From: H111-94 sp034436045
Lineage (GTDB): Bacteria; Chloroflexota; Ktedonobacteria; Ktedonobacterales; Ktedonobacteraceae
Reading direction: 5' to 3'
Length of the DNA stretch: 11,978 nucleotides
Assembly: GCA_034436045.1 (NCBI GenBank)
Contig: DAOTVZ010000186.1
Location: forward strand, 1-11,978
The position numbers and the translations under genes were made by a program. Of this stretch, positions 1 through 5,068 are shown one piece after another. The notes beneath the pieces are model-generated. The model was not told where the DNA came from. It ran no database searches and worked only from the letters and a program-made list of their open reading frames with translations. Within the stretch, counting starts at the first letter, position 1, and every line of letters starts with the position of its first letter.

Positions 1-594
1 CTAGCGTGCTGGCGGTAATTCTATCCATTTCTCTTCACGTTCATAAGGTTGATAGTTGAGCAATTGAGTAATCAACTCTTTGACATTATCTTGCATCATA
101 AGCAATTTGAGATGAGTTGGTGGAATAAAACCTTCGTTACTGGCGTGGTGGGCCAGCGCGAGCAGTGGTTCAAAGTAATGGGCGATATTGAGCAGACAGA
201 CAGGCTTATTATGAATGCCGATCTGTGCCCAGGTAGTGATCTCGAACAGTTCGTCGAAGGTACCGAAGCCGCCGGGGAGAGCGATAAAACCATCGGCCAG
301 ATCGGCCATTAGCGCTTTACGAGCGTGCATGCTCTCCACCTCAAACAGTTTCGTAAGATGAGCATGCGCAATTTCGCGACGGAATAGTCCCTGCGGCATG
401 ACGCCGATGATCTCACCGCCATGCTCCAGCACGCTGTCGGCCAGCGTGCCCATTAACCCTACACTTCCACCCCCGTAGACAACCCCTAAGCCTTGCGCGA
501 CCAGTTCTTTGCCGAGTTCGCGTGCTGCCTCACGGTACTCCGGTCGCTTGCCGGGGTTAGAACCAGCAAAAACGCATATACGCTGTAACGCCAT
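1..594 (-). CDS. LOG family protein (TIGR00730), nucleotide 5'-monophosphate phosphoribohydrolase
   Basis: Probable cytosolic enzyme of the Lonely Guy (LOG) family, which hydrolyses the N-glycosidic bond of adenine-type nucleoside 5'-monophosphates (cytokinin ribotides in plants, AMP-like substrates in bacteria), releasing base and ribose 5-phosphate. Seen directly: a Rossmann-like N-terminus (ICVFAGSNPG, 6-15), a glycine-rich loop YGGGSVGLMG (40-49), MHARK (89-93, arginine and lysine of the substrate site) and the family signature PGGFGTFDE (107-115) with the catalytic Glu115. At 197 aa the length is normal for the family and both ends are inside the window; the stop codon occupies bases 1-3. 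The ATG is preceded by AGAAAGGA (minus strand, 605-612), about ten bases away. It is transcribed divergently from the HAD gene. Exact substrate is not determinable: older annotations call such proteins lysine decarboxylases, which is considered incorrect. Family assignment is near certain, substrate is inference. Confidence 0.95.
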   Translation of the reverse strand: MALQRICVFAGSNPGKRPEYREAARELGKELVAQGLGVVYGGGSVGLMGTLADSVLEHGGEIIGVMPQGLFRREIAHAHLTKLFEVESMHARKALMADLADGFIALPGGFGTFDELFEITTWAQIGIHNKPVCLLNIAHYFEPLLALAHHASNEGFIPPTHLKLLMMQDNVKELITQLLNYQPYEREEKWIELPPAR

Positions 595-623
595 ACAAAA
601 CTTATCCTTTCTCTATAGACACG

Positions 624-652
624 ATAATGTTATTACACGTTTGTTCTTACAA
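624..652 (-). promoter_or_regulatory. Candidate sigma-70-type promoter of the LOG gene
   Basis: Read on the minus strand, TTGTAA (652-647) and CATTAT (629-624) are separated by exactly 17 bases, each matching four of six consensus positions, and lie just upstream of the LOG ribosome binding site. The match is modest and the divergent gap is AT-rich, so chance is possible. Confidence 0.3.
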
Positions 653-758
653 CTCGTTTCCAATGCTCAACCGGTTGGTTTCTTCCAACCCATTTTAGCG
701 GAAGGGCCTGTGTTGTACAATAGTCTTATTGGATATGATTTTCATAAGATGAGGAAAC

Positions 759-1433
759 ATGATAAGCGCGTTAATCTTTGATTTTGATGGTTTAATTCTC
801 GACACAGAAAAATCGGAATTCGTCTCATGGCAAGAAATGTATGCCGAGCATCAGGTACAACTATTGCTGGAAGAGTGGGCCGTGTGTATCGGTGCGGGAG
901 CCGATACCTTCGACCCCTATACCCACCTGGAAACGCTCCTCAGACGCCCCATTGCTCGTGAGGAGATACGCCAGCGTCGCCTGCAACGTCGCATGGCCAT
1001 GCTGGCCGAAGAACTCTTACTGCCGGGGGTCGAGGACTACCTGCGCACCGCCAGACACCTCCGCTTAAAACTGGGGGTGGCCTCAAGTTCCTCGCGTGCG
1101 TGGGTTGCGGGACATCTTGAACGCCTCGGCATTCTACATTACTTCGATGTAATTCGTTGCCGCGACGATGTACAGCACGCGAAACCCGACCCAGAACTCT
1201 ATCTATCGGCGCTGGCCGACCTGGAAGTACAAGCCGAGCAGGCTATCGCTTTAGAGGATTCTCCCAATGGTGTGCGGGCCGCGCAACGCGCTGGTATCTT
1301 CTGTGTTGCCATTCCCAACGTTATTACCAGCCAGCTTCCGCTCGATCATGCCGACTTGCGCCTGACCTCAATGGCCGCAATGCCTCTGGAGGATTTGATT
1401 GCACTGGTTGAGCAGCGTCGAGCAACTGCATAA
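759..1433 (+). CDS. HAD superfamily hydrolase, subfamily IA (beta-phosphoglucomutase / phosphatase-like)
   Basis: Cytosolic haloacid-dehalogenase-type phosphohydrolase or phosphomutase that uses an aspartyl-phosphate intermediate. All four motifs are visible. Motif I is DFDGLILDTE (8-17; nucleophile Asp8, general acid/base Asp10). Motif II is the serine cluster in GVASSSS (106-112), motif III is Lys142 in AKPDPE, and motif IV is LEDSPNGV (165-172) with Glu166 and Asp167 for magnesium. The helical stretch between motifs I and II (about 18-85) is the cap domain expected of subfamily IA, closest in style to beta-phosphoglucomutase, 2-deoxyglucose-6-phosphatase and similar sugar-phosphate phosphatases. 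Length, 224 aa, is typical. The ATG follows GAGGAAA (751-757), a strong but closely spaced site. A possible promoter (TTGTAC at 713, TATGAT at 734, 15-base spacer) lies upstream but is weak. The gene stands alone, diverging from LOG and converging on the DUF4383 gene, so context does not identify the substrate. Confidence 0.93.
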   Translation: MISALIFDFDGLILDTEKSEFVSWQEMYAEHQVQLLLEEWAVCIGAGADTFDPYTHLETLLRRPIAREEIRQRRLQRRMAMLAEELLLPGVEDYLRTARHLRLKLGVASSSSRAWVAGHLERLGILHYFDVIRCRDDVQHAKPDPELYLSALADLEVQAEQAIALEDSPNGVRAAQRAGIFCVAIPNVITSQLPLDHADLRLTSMAAMPLEDLIALVEQRRATA

Positions 1434-1471
1434 AACCTGGAAGCTCACGGTGAGTCGTGAGCTTCCAGGTT
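1434..1471. terminator. Perfect 15-bp hairpin, probable bidirectional terminator
   Basis: AACCTGGAAGCTCAC (1434-1448) is exactly complementary to GTGAGCTTCCAGGTT (1457-1471), with an 8-base loop. It begins directly after the HAD stop codon and ends 26 bases before the stop of the convergent membrane-protein gene, the position of a shared terminator. No long U-tract follows on either side, so the intrinsic-terminator call rests on stem strength and placement. Confidence 0.7.
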
Positions 1472-1497
1472 GTGAGCATGAACAAACAAGCCAGTGT

Positions 1498-1893
1498 CTA
1501 GGCGATAGCGGCCTTCGAGCGCGAGGTGAGTGCGAAGCCAACATAGAGAGCGACCAGGGCGATGACCACATGCAGAATGTTGTCGGCCAGATTGATCTCG
1601 ACCAGGCCCAGTAACATGCCGCCAGGAGCCAGCGCCGGAATGAAACCCAGGATACCCACGATCAAGTAGATCACCCCGACGATGCGCGCATAGAGGCGTG
1701 ACCAGTGCGTGTAAGCTGCGATGATACCCAGGATGCCGAAGATCACGTGGATCAGGTTATGCACCAGATTCAGTGAGAAAATGCCGAGCAGCGCACCGTG
1801 GTTAGTATCAAAGATCAACCCCAGGATGCCAATAACGATAAACACAATACCGAGTACAAGTGCAAACCAGCGATAGATTTTTGCTGTATTCAT
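1498..1893 (-). CDS. DUF4383-like four-helix integral membrane protein
   Basis: Small hydrophobic membrane protein of unknown function, 131 aa with the start chosen here. Four membrane segments are apparent at about 9-28, 43-61, 69-87 and 103-122, joined by short loops. Two halves resemble each other: LNLVHNLIHVIFGILG (41-56) and INLADNILHVVIALVA (100-115), both with the pattern N-x-x-[HD]-N-x-x-H. This suggests internal duplication and matches DUF4383-type proteins common in actinobacteria and Chloroflexi. The His and Asp residues lie at membrane-helix ends and could bind a ligand, but nothing is established. The start is the ATG at 1891-1893, because AGGAG (minus strand, 1901-1905) sits seven bases upstream; a TTG at 1912-1914 in the same frame would add seven residues but leave the ribosome binding site inside the gene. 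Family fairly sure, function unknown. Confidence 0.85.
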   Translation of the reverse strand: MNTAKIYRWFALVLGIVFIVIGILGLIFDTNHGALLGIFSLNLVHNLIHVIFGILGIIAAYTHWSRLYARIVGVIYLIVGILGFIPALAPGGMLLGLVEINLADNILHVVIALVALYVGFALTSRSKAAIA

Positions 1894-1908
1894 TTGATTT
1901 CTCCTGTC

Positions 1909-1925
1909 GTACAAAAAAAATGTAC
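1909..1925. promoter_or_regulatory. Small inverted repeat GTACA-A7-TGTAC, possible operator
   Basis: GTACA (1909-1913) and TGTAC (1921-1925) flank seven adenines, giving a symmetric site with 12-base centre-to-centre spacing just upstream of the AGGAG of the DUF4383 gene. Such dyads often bind dimeric regulators, and the A-tract would bend DNA. No regulator is identified and a five-base arm can occur by chance. Confidence 0.25.
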
Positions 1926-1995
1926 ATCGTTCTCATATAAGTCTACGACGGTTTGGGAAAAGCGGATTACCGAAAGGACTGCTGATAATGGCTTG

Positions 1996-2004
1996 TGCTA
2001 TAAG
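1996..2004 (+). promoter_or_regulatory. Candidate extended -10 promoter for the PhzF gene
   Basis: TGCTATAAG (1996-2004) fits the extended -10 form TGnTATAAT at all but the last base. No convincing -35 box is found at the proper distance. It lies about 90 bases before the chosen start codon in the divergent gap. Confidence 0.35.
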
Positions 2005-2094
2005 TATCTATTGGCCCTTGCAGGTCTATAGTGGATTGTGTATATCGAAAAGTGAGGTATATGTTATCTCATGACTGATAAGGAGCAGTTTGTT

Positions 2095-2889
2095 ATGAGT
2101 TTGATGATTACCCAGGTGGACGCCTTTACCAGTGTGCCATTTACCGGCAATCCGGCGGCGGTGTGCGTGCTGCCAGAGGCACGGGATGCGCAATGGATGC
2201 AATATGTGGCGAGGGAGATGAACCTATCGGAAACTGCCTTTCTCGTGCGCCAGGAAGATGGTTTTAACCTGCGCTGGTTTACACCTGCCGTCGAGGTAGA
2301 TCTGTGCGGTCACGCCACGCTTGCCAGTGCGCATGTGCTGTGGGAGGCGGGATATTTGCAGCCCGACCAGCAGGCGCGTTTTTATACGAAAAGTGGTCTG
2401 CTGACTGCTGAAAAGCATGGTGAGTGGATCGAGATGAATTTTCCTGCCACCATTGCACAACCTGCGAAGGCCCCATCTGATCTGTTATCTGCGTTGGACA
2501 TCTCTCCAACGTATAGCGGCAGAAACCTTTTCGATTATCTGATTGAGGTGTCCTCTGAAGAGGAAGTACGGCGTATGCAGCCCAATTTCTCGTTGCTGGC
2601 AACGATACCGGCGCGCGGCGTGATTGTGACCAGCCGGGCCAGCACGCCGGGCTACGATTTTGTCTCGCGCTTCTTTGGCCCCCAGGTAGGCGTCAACGAA
2701 GACCCCGTGACCGGTTCGGCGCATTGCTGCCTGGCACCCTACTGGCGTGAGAAATTGGGCAAAGACGAAATGATTGGCTACCAGGCTTCTGCTCGTGGCG
2801 GCGTTGTGCGCGTGCGTGTAGTGGGCGACCGTGTATACCTCGGAGGTCAGGCCGTGACGGTGCTGCGCGGAGAGCTAATCGAGCAATAA
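2095..2889 (+). CDS. PhzF family isomerase/epimerase
   Basis: Cytosolic protein of the PhzF family, which has a diaminopimelate-epimerase-like fold of two mirrored halves and catalyses proton shifts; in phenazine makers PhzF isomerises dihydro-3-hydroxyanthranilate. Visible signatures are VDAFTS (8-13), FTGNPAAVC (16-24), NLSETAFL (43-50) with the catalytic Glu46, the stretch RWFTPAVEVDLCGHAT (60-75), and DPVTGSAH (203-210) in the second half. With 264 aa it is at the short end of the family's usual range. The start is the ATG at 2095: AAGGAG (2080-2085) lies nine bases upstream, and family members begin just before the VDAFT strand. An earlier in-frame ATG at 2071 would place this site inside the gene. 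No other phenazine genes are nearby, so a phenazine role is not supported; substrate unknown. It converges on the aquaporin gene with six bases between the stop codons. Confidence 0.93.
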   Translation: MSLMITQVDAFTSVPFTGNPAAVCVLPEARDAQWMQYVAREMNLSETAFLVRQEDGFNLRWFTPAVEVDLCGHATLASAHVLWEAGYLQPDQQARFYTKSGLLTAEKHGEWIEMNFPATIAQPAKAPSDLLSALDISPTYSGRNLFDYLIEVSSEEEVRRMQPNFSLLATIPARGVIVTSRASTPGYDFVSRFFGPQVGVNEDPVTGSAHCCLAPYWREKLGKDEMIGYQASARGGVVRVRVVGDRVYLGGQAVTVLRGELIEQ

Positions 2890-2900
2890 GTTAGCTTATT
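2885..2900. repeat. Small AT-rich hairpin spanning both convergent stop codons
   Basis: AATAAG (2885-2890) pairs with CTTATT (2895-2900) around the loop TTAG. It contains the stop codons of the PhzF gene and of the aquaporin gene. The six-pair AT-rich stem is weak, so it is a poor terminator; no better one exists at this junction. Confidence 0.35.
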
Positions 2901-3687
2901 CTCCACTGGCAGTTTTAACTGCTTGTGGCGTTGTAGGCCCGCGCAACAGCCAGGCCACCAGGACGGCAAGCAGCGCTCCGGCGACCGGCCCGACGAGATA
3001 AAGCCAGGCGGTAGAAAGGTCGCCAGCAACAAGCATTGGCCCCAGTGAGCGGGCCGGGTTCATGGATGCACCGCTGATTGGCCCGGCGAATAGTCCGTCC
3101 AGCGCGATGGTGGCTCCCACGGCCAGCGCGGCATTGTGACCGACCAGCATCTCGTTGGTTGCTGTTGCCAGTATGACGGTAATCAGGAGGAAGGTCAGCA
3201 CAATTTCCATAACGAGCGCGGCTAGCTGGCTGTAGTGGGGTAGTGTTGCGCCGAGGTGGTCTGTTAGTCCGAAGAGGGTGCGTAAGAGCAGCGCAGCCAG
3301 GAGAGCGCCGATGAACTGAACCAGCCAGTACGCGGGCACTCGCCGCCAGCGAAAATCACGCCGCAACGCGAAAGCGAGCGTAACAACAGGGTTGAAATGC
3401 GCACCTGAGATGTTACCTACTGTGTAGATCATCACCGTCACCAGCATGCCGGGTGCAACCATACGGGAGATAAAATCAACCTCGCCGTGACTGATGGTGC
3501 TGATCACGTCAGCTCCCGCCGCAACGAGCGTTAATGCGAAGGTTCCTAGCAACTCCGCCAGTAATTTACGCCACATCGGTACATGCTGGGAGCTTTGTTG
3601 TTCCTGCTGACTTACTCCTTGCTGCAATTCCAGCTCTTTTGCTTCCCGTCGTGGTCCAACTTGTTTGTCGGGTGGAGAAACGTCCAT
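2896..3687 (-). CDS. Aquaporin (MIP family), NIP/AqpN-like, with NPV first motif
   Basis: Inner-membrane channel of the major intrinsic protein family, 263 aa. After a hydrophilic, Gln-rich N-terminal tail (1-38), six membrane helices and two half-helices are recognisable. The first pore motif, in ISGAHFNPVVT (93-103), is Asn99-Pro-Val instead of NPA; the second, ISGASMNPARS (204-214), is canonical with Arg213. Surrounding segments such as VMIYTVGNISGAHF and GLFAGPISGASMNPARSLGP resemble nodulin-26-like (NIP) and bacterial AqpN channels more than AqpZ or GlpF. By alignment from memory, the selectivity filter is Pro79 / Gly198 / Ala207 / Arg213, where plant NIP-I has Trp/Val/Ala/Arg, implying a wide filter for small neutral solutes such as glycerol, boric, silicic or arsenous acid. 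AAGGAG (minus strand, 3697-3702) lies nine bases before the ATG. No ars genes are adjacent. Family certain; solute inferred. Confidence 0.95.
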   Translation of the reverse strand: MDVSPPDKQVGPRREAKELELQQGVSQQEQQSSQHVPMWRKLLAELLGTFALTLVAAGADVISTISHGEVDFISRMVAPGMLVTVMIYTVGNISGAHFNPVVTLAFALRRDFRWRRVPAYWLVQFIGALLAALLLRTLFGLTDHLGATLPHYSQLAALVMEIVLTFLLITVILATATNEMLVGHNAALAVGATIALDGLFAGPISGASMNPARSLGPMLVAGDLSTAWLYLVGPVAGALLAVLVAWLLRGPTTPQAVKTASGE

Positions 3688-3751
3688 GTTTATTATCTCC
3701 TTGTCGTCACTTGTTATGTGGCCTCAAAATATGCTTTTAGCCCATCAATCT

Positions 3752-3757
3752 ATTATA
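3752..3757 (-). promoter_or_regulatory. Candidate -10 box of the aquaporin gene
   Basis: A perfect TATAAT occurs on the minus strand (3757-3752), about 65 bases before the aquaporin start. No recognisable -35 box lies 16-18 bases upstream and the stretch is AT-rich, so this is tentative. Confidence 0.3.
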
Positions 3758-3922
3758 TTATGAGCAGGCGGTGAGATTGTATACGCTATGTTTGTCGGGC
3801 CGTGAGAAGAAGAGAACTATGATAAAATATCAGTAACCATCCTATTAGCTGAGGTAATGACGCTCTTTCGCGGCCTGTGGCAATGGTGGAATGAGCGTGG
3901 TGGCATACTGATAGAGAAAAGA

Positions 3923-3947
3923 CGGCTTACCCACTGAGGGGAAGCCG
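3923..3947 (+). promoter_or_regulatory. Hairpin in the leader of the GNAT gene
   Basis: CGGCTT (3923-3928) pairs with AAGCCG (3942-3947); inside it, after one mismatch, CCC pairs with GGG around the loop ACTGA. It ends five bases before the AGGTAGGA ribosome binding site of the acetyltransferase gene. No U-tract follows, so it is not an obvious terminator; a role in mRNA structure or translation is only a possibility. Confidence 0.35.
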
Positions 3948-3967
3948 GGAAAGGTAGGAATGTACAG

Positions 3968-4489
3968 ATGGGCATTGAGGTTCGTATTTTAACTGAGGCG
4001 GATGCTGAGGCATTCTGGAATATTCGTTTGCGTGCTTTGCGCGATAATCCTGAATCGTTCGGTGCCTCTTATGAGGAGATTCTGGAACGTGGCATTGCCG
4101 GTGTTGCACATGGCTTGCGCAGTAAGGATGCTGCGGCAGAGGATGCGACTTTTGGTGCTTTCGATGGCAAAGTACTGGTGGGTATCGCCAACCTGATTCG
4201 TGAAAAGGAGATCAAAAAGCGTCACAAGGCCGTCTTTGGCGGGATGTATGTGCCGCAGGAACTACGTGGTCAGGGCATCGGCAAAGCACTATTGGAGGCA
4301 GCGATTGAGTATGCAAAAACGCTGCCGCAACTGGAACAGATTAATCTCAGCGTCGTGCTGGTGAGCAAAGAGGCACGTCTACTCTTTGTCTCGCACGGCT
4401 TCGAGACGTATGGCCTGGAACGTCACGCGCTCAAACTGCACGACCAGTATTTCGATCAGGAATTAATGACCCTCTGGCTGAAAAAATAG
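3968..4489 (+). CDS. GNAT family N-acetyltransferase
   Basis: Cytosolic acetyl-CoA-dependent N-acetyltransferase of the GNAT superfamily, 173 aa, a single domain of usual length. The N-terminal strand-helix IEVRILTEADAEAFWNIRLRAL (3-24) is typical of the fold. Motif A, VFGGMYVPQELRGQGIGKALL (89-109), holds the pyrophosphate-binding loop Arg100-Gly-Gln-Gly-Ile-Gly105. Motif B follows as INLSVV and EARLLFVSHGFETYGLE (125-151), where the Phe-Tyr region normally contacts CoA. The ATG at 3968 is preceded by AGGTAGGA (3952-3959), eight bases away. The gene stands alone and converges on the VOC gene. The family acetylates amines ranging from ribosomal protein N-termini to polyamines and antibiotics, and nothing here narrows the substrate. 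There is no adjacent DUF1778-type antitoxin, which argues against a TacT-like toxin. Confidence 0.93.
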   Translation: MGIEVRILTEADAEAFWNIRLRALRDNPESFGASYEEILERGIAGVAHGLRSKDAAAEDATFGAFDGKVLVGIANLIREKEIKKRHKAVFGGMYVPQELRGQGIGKALLEAAIEYAKTLPQLEQINLSVVLVSKEARLLFVSHGFETYGLERHALKLHDQYFDQELMTLWLKK

Positions 4490-4497
4490 CCGCAAAG

Positions 4498-4537
4498 GAA
4501 AGCCGTATTTGCATAAAATAATACAAATACGGCTTTC
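4498..4537. terminator. 14-bp hairpin between convergent genes, bidirectional terminator
   Basis: GAAAGCCGTATTTG (4498-4511) is exactly complementary to CAAATACGGCTTTC (4524-4537) around a 12-base AT-rich loop. It lies eight bases after the GNAT stop and 14 bases before the stop of the VOC gene. The stem ends in an A-run on one side and a T-run on the other, so either transcript would end its hairpin in a short U-stretch, as in a shared intrinsic terminator. Confidence 0.8.
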
Positions 4538-4551
4538 TGGTAGATAATGGC

Positions 4552-4968
4552 TTATCGTACCTTATCGCCCCAGACAAAGAGTTCGATCACATAGCCGTCG
4601 GGATCGAGAATATACATCTGCTGTACGCCATCGCCACGCGGACGTGGCCCACCGACGATCTCGATCTGTTGCGCGCGTAAATACTGGATAGTAGCTTCCA
4701 GGTCATCAACATCAAAGGCGATGTGCGTGCAATGTCCTCGTGCCAGCTCATTCCCACGATAGCCGGGATTGACCTCTTTTGTACGTCCCTCTTGCTCTTC
4801 ACCGATCAGGTGGATTTCCTGATCGCCCAGGCGAAACCAGGCTCCCGGAAAATTAAAGCTAGCCGGTCGCGGTATCTCTTCCAGACCTAGCACCTGACCG
4901 TAGAAATGCTTTGAACGCTCGACGTCCTGTACCAGTAATGATGCGTGATTTAACGAACGAAGTTGCAT
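4552..4968 (-). CDS. VOC family protein (glyoxalase / dioxygenase / fosfomycin-resistance fold)
   Basis: Small cytosolic protein of the vicinal oxygen chelate superfamily, 138 aa, built of two beta-alpha-beta-beta-beta modules that bind a divalent metal. Module one runs from LNHASLLVQDVERSKHFYGQ to EIHLIGE (6-57). Module two runs from GHCTHIAFDVDDLE to DPDGYVIELFVWGD (78-135). Candidate metal ligands at the canonical strand positions are His8, His53 (or Glu51), His82 and Glu129, so a metal site looks intact. Proteins of this pattern include glyoxalase I, FosA-like thiol transferases and ring-cleaving dioxygenases; the sequence does not decide between them. The ATG follows AAAGGGTGAG on the minus strand (4972-4981). 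The gene converges on the GNAT gene. It could share a transcript with the upstream glycosyltransferase gene on the same strand, but the roughly 100-base gap and unlike functions argue for independence. Confidence 0.92.
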   Translation of the reverse strand: MQLRSLNHASLLVQDVERSKHFYGQVLGLEEIPRPASFNFPGAWFRLGDQEIHLIGEEQEGRTKEVNPGYRGNELARGHCTHIAFDVDDLEATIQYLRAQQIEIVGGPRPRGDGVQQMYILDPDGYVIELFVWGDKVR

Positions 4969-5068
4969 CTACTCACCCTTTCGTGCCCACTGAGGGGATA
5001 TGGTTAATACTATTGCCAGCCTCATTATACCCCATCATCTGGTTTCGCTGCATGAGATAAAGCCGTCT

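Noticed and set aside
1894..1914. Seven-residue N-terminal extension of the DUF4383 protein from TTG at 1912-1914
   Set aside because: The AGGAG site lies between this TTG and the ATG at 1893, at ideal spacing for the ATG only.
2071..2094. Upstream ATG at 2071 as the start of the PhzF gene
   Set aside because: The good AAGGAG site lies downstream of it, and the family's N-terminal strand begins right after the ATG at 2095.
2095..2889. Phenazine biosynthesis locus suggested by the PhzF protein
   Set aside because: No phzA, B, D, E or G homologue is present; PhzF-like proteins are widespread outside phenazine pathways.
3968..4968. Antibiotic-resistance reading of the GNAT and VOC proteins, or a GNAT toxin-antitoxin pair
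   Set aside because: The motifs are generic to each superfamily, no resistance-specific signature is seen, and no DUF1778-type antitoxin is adjacent.
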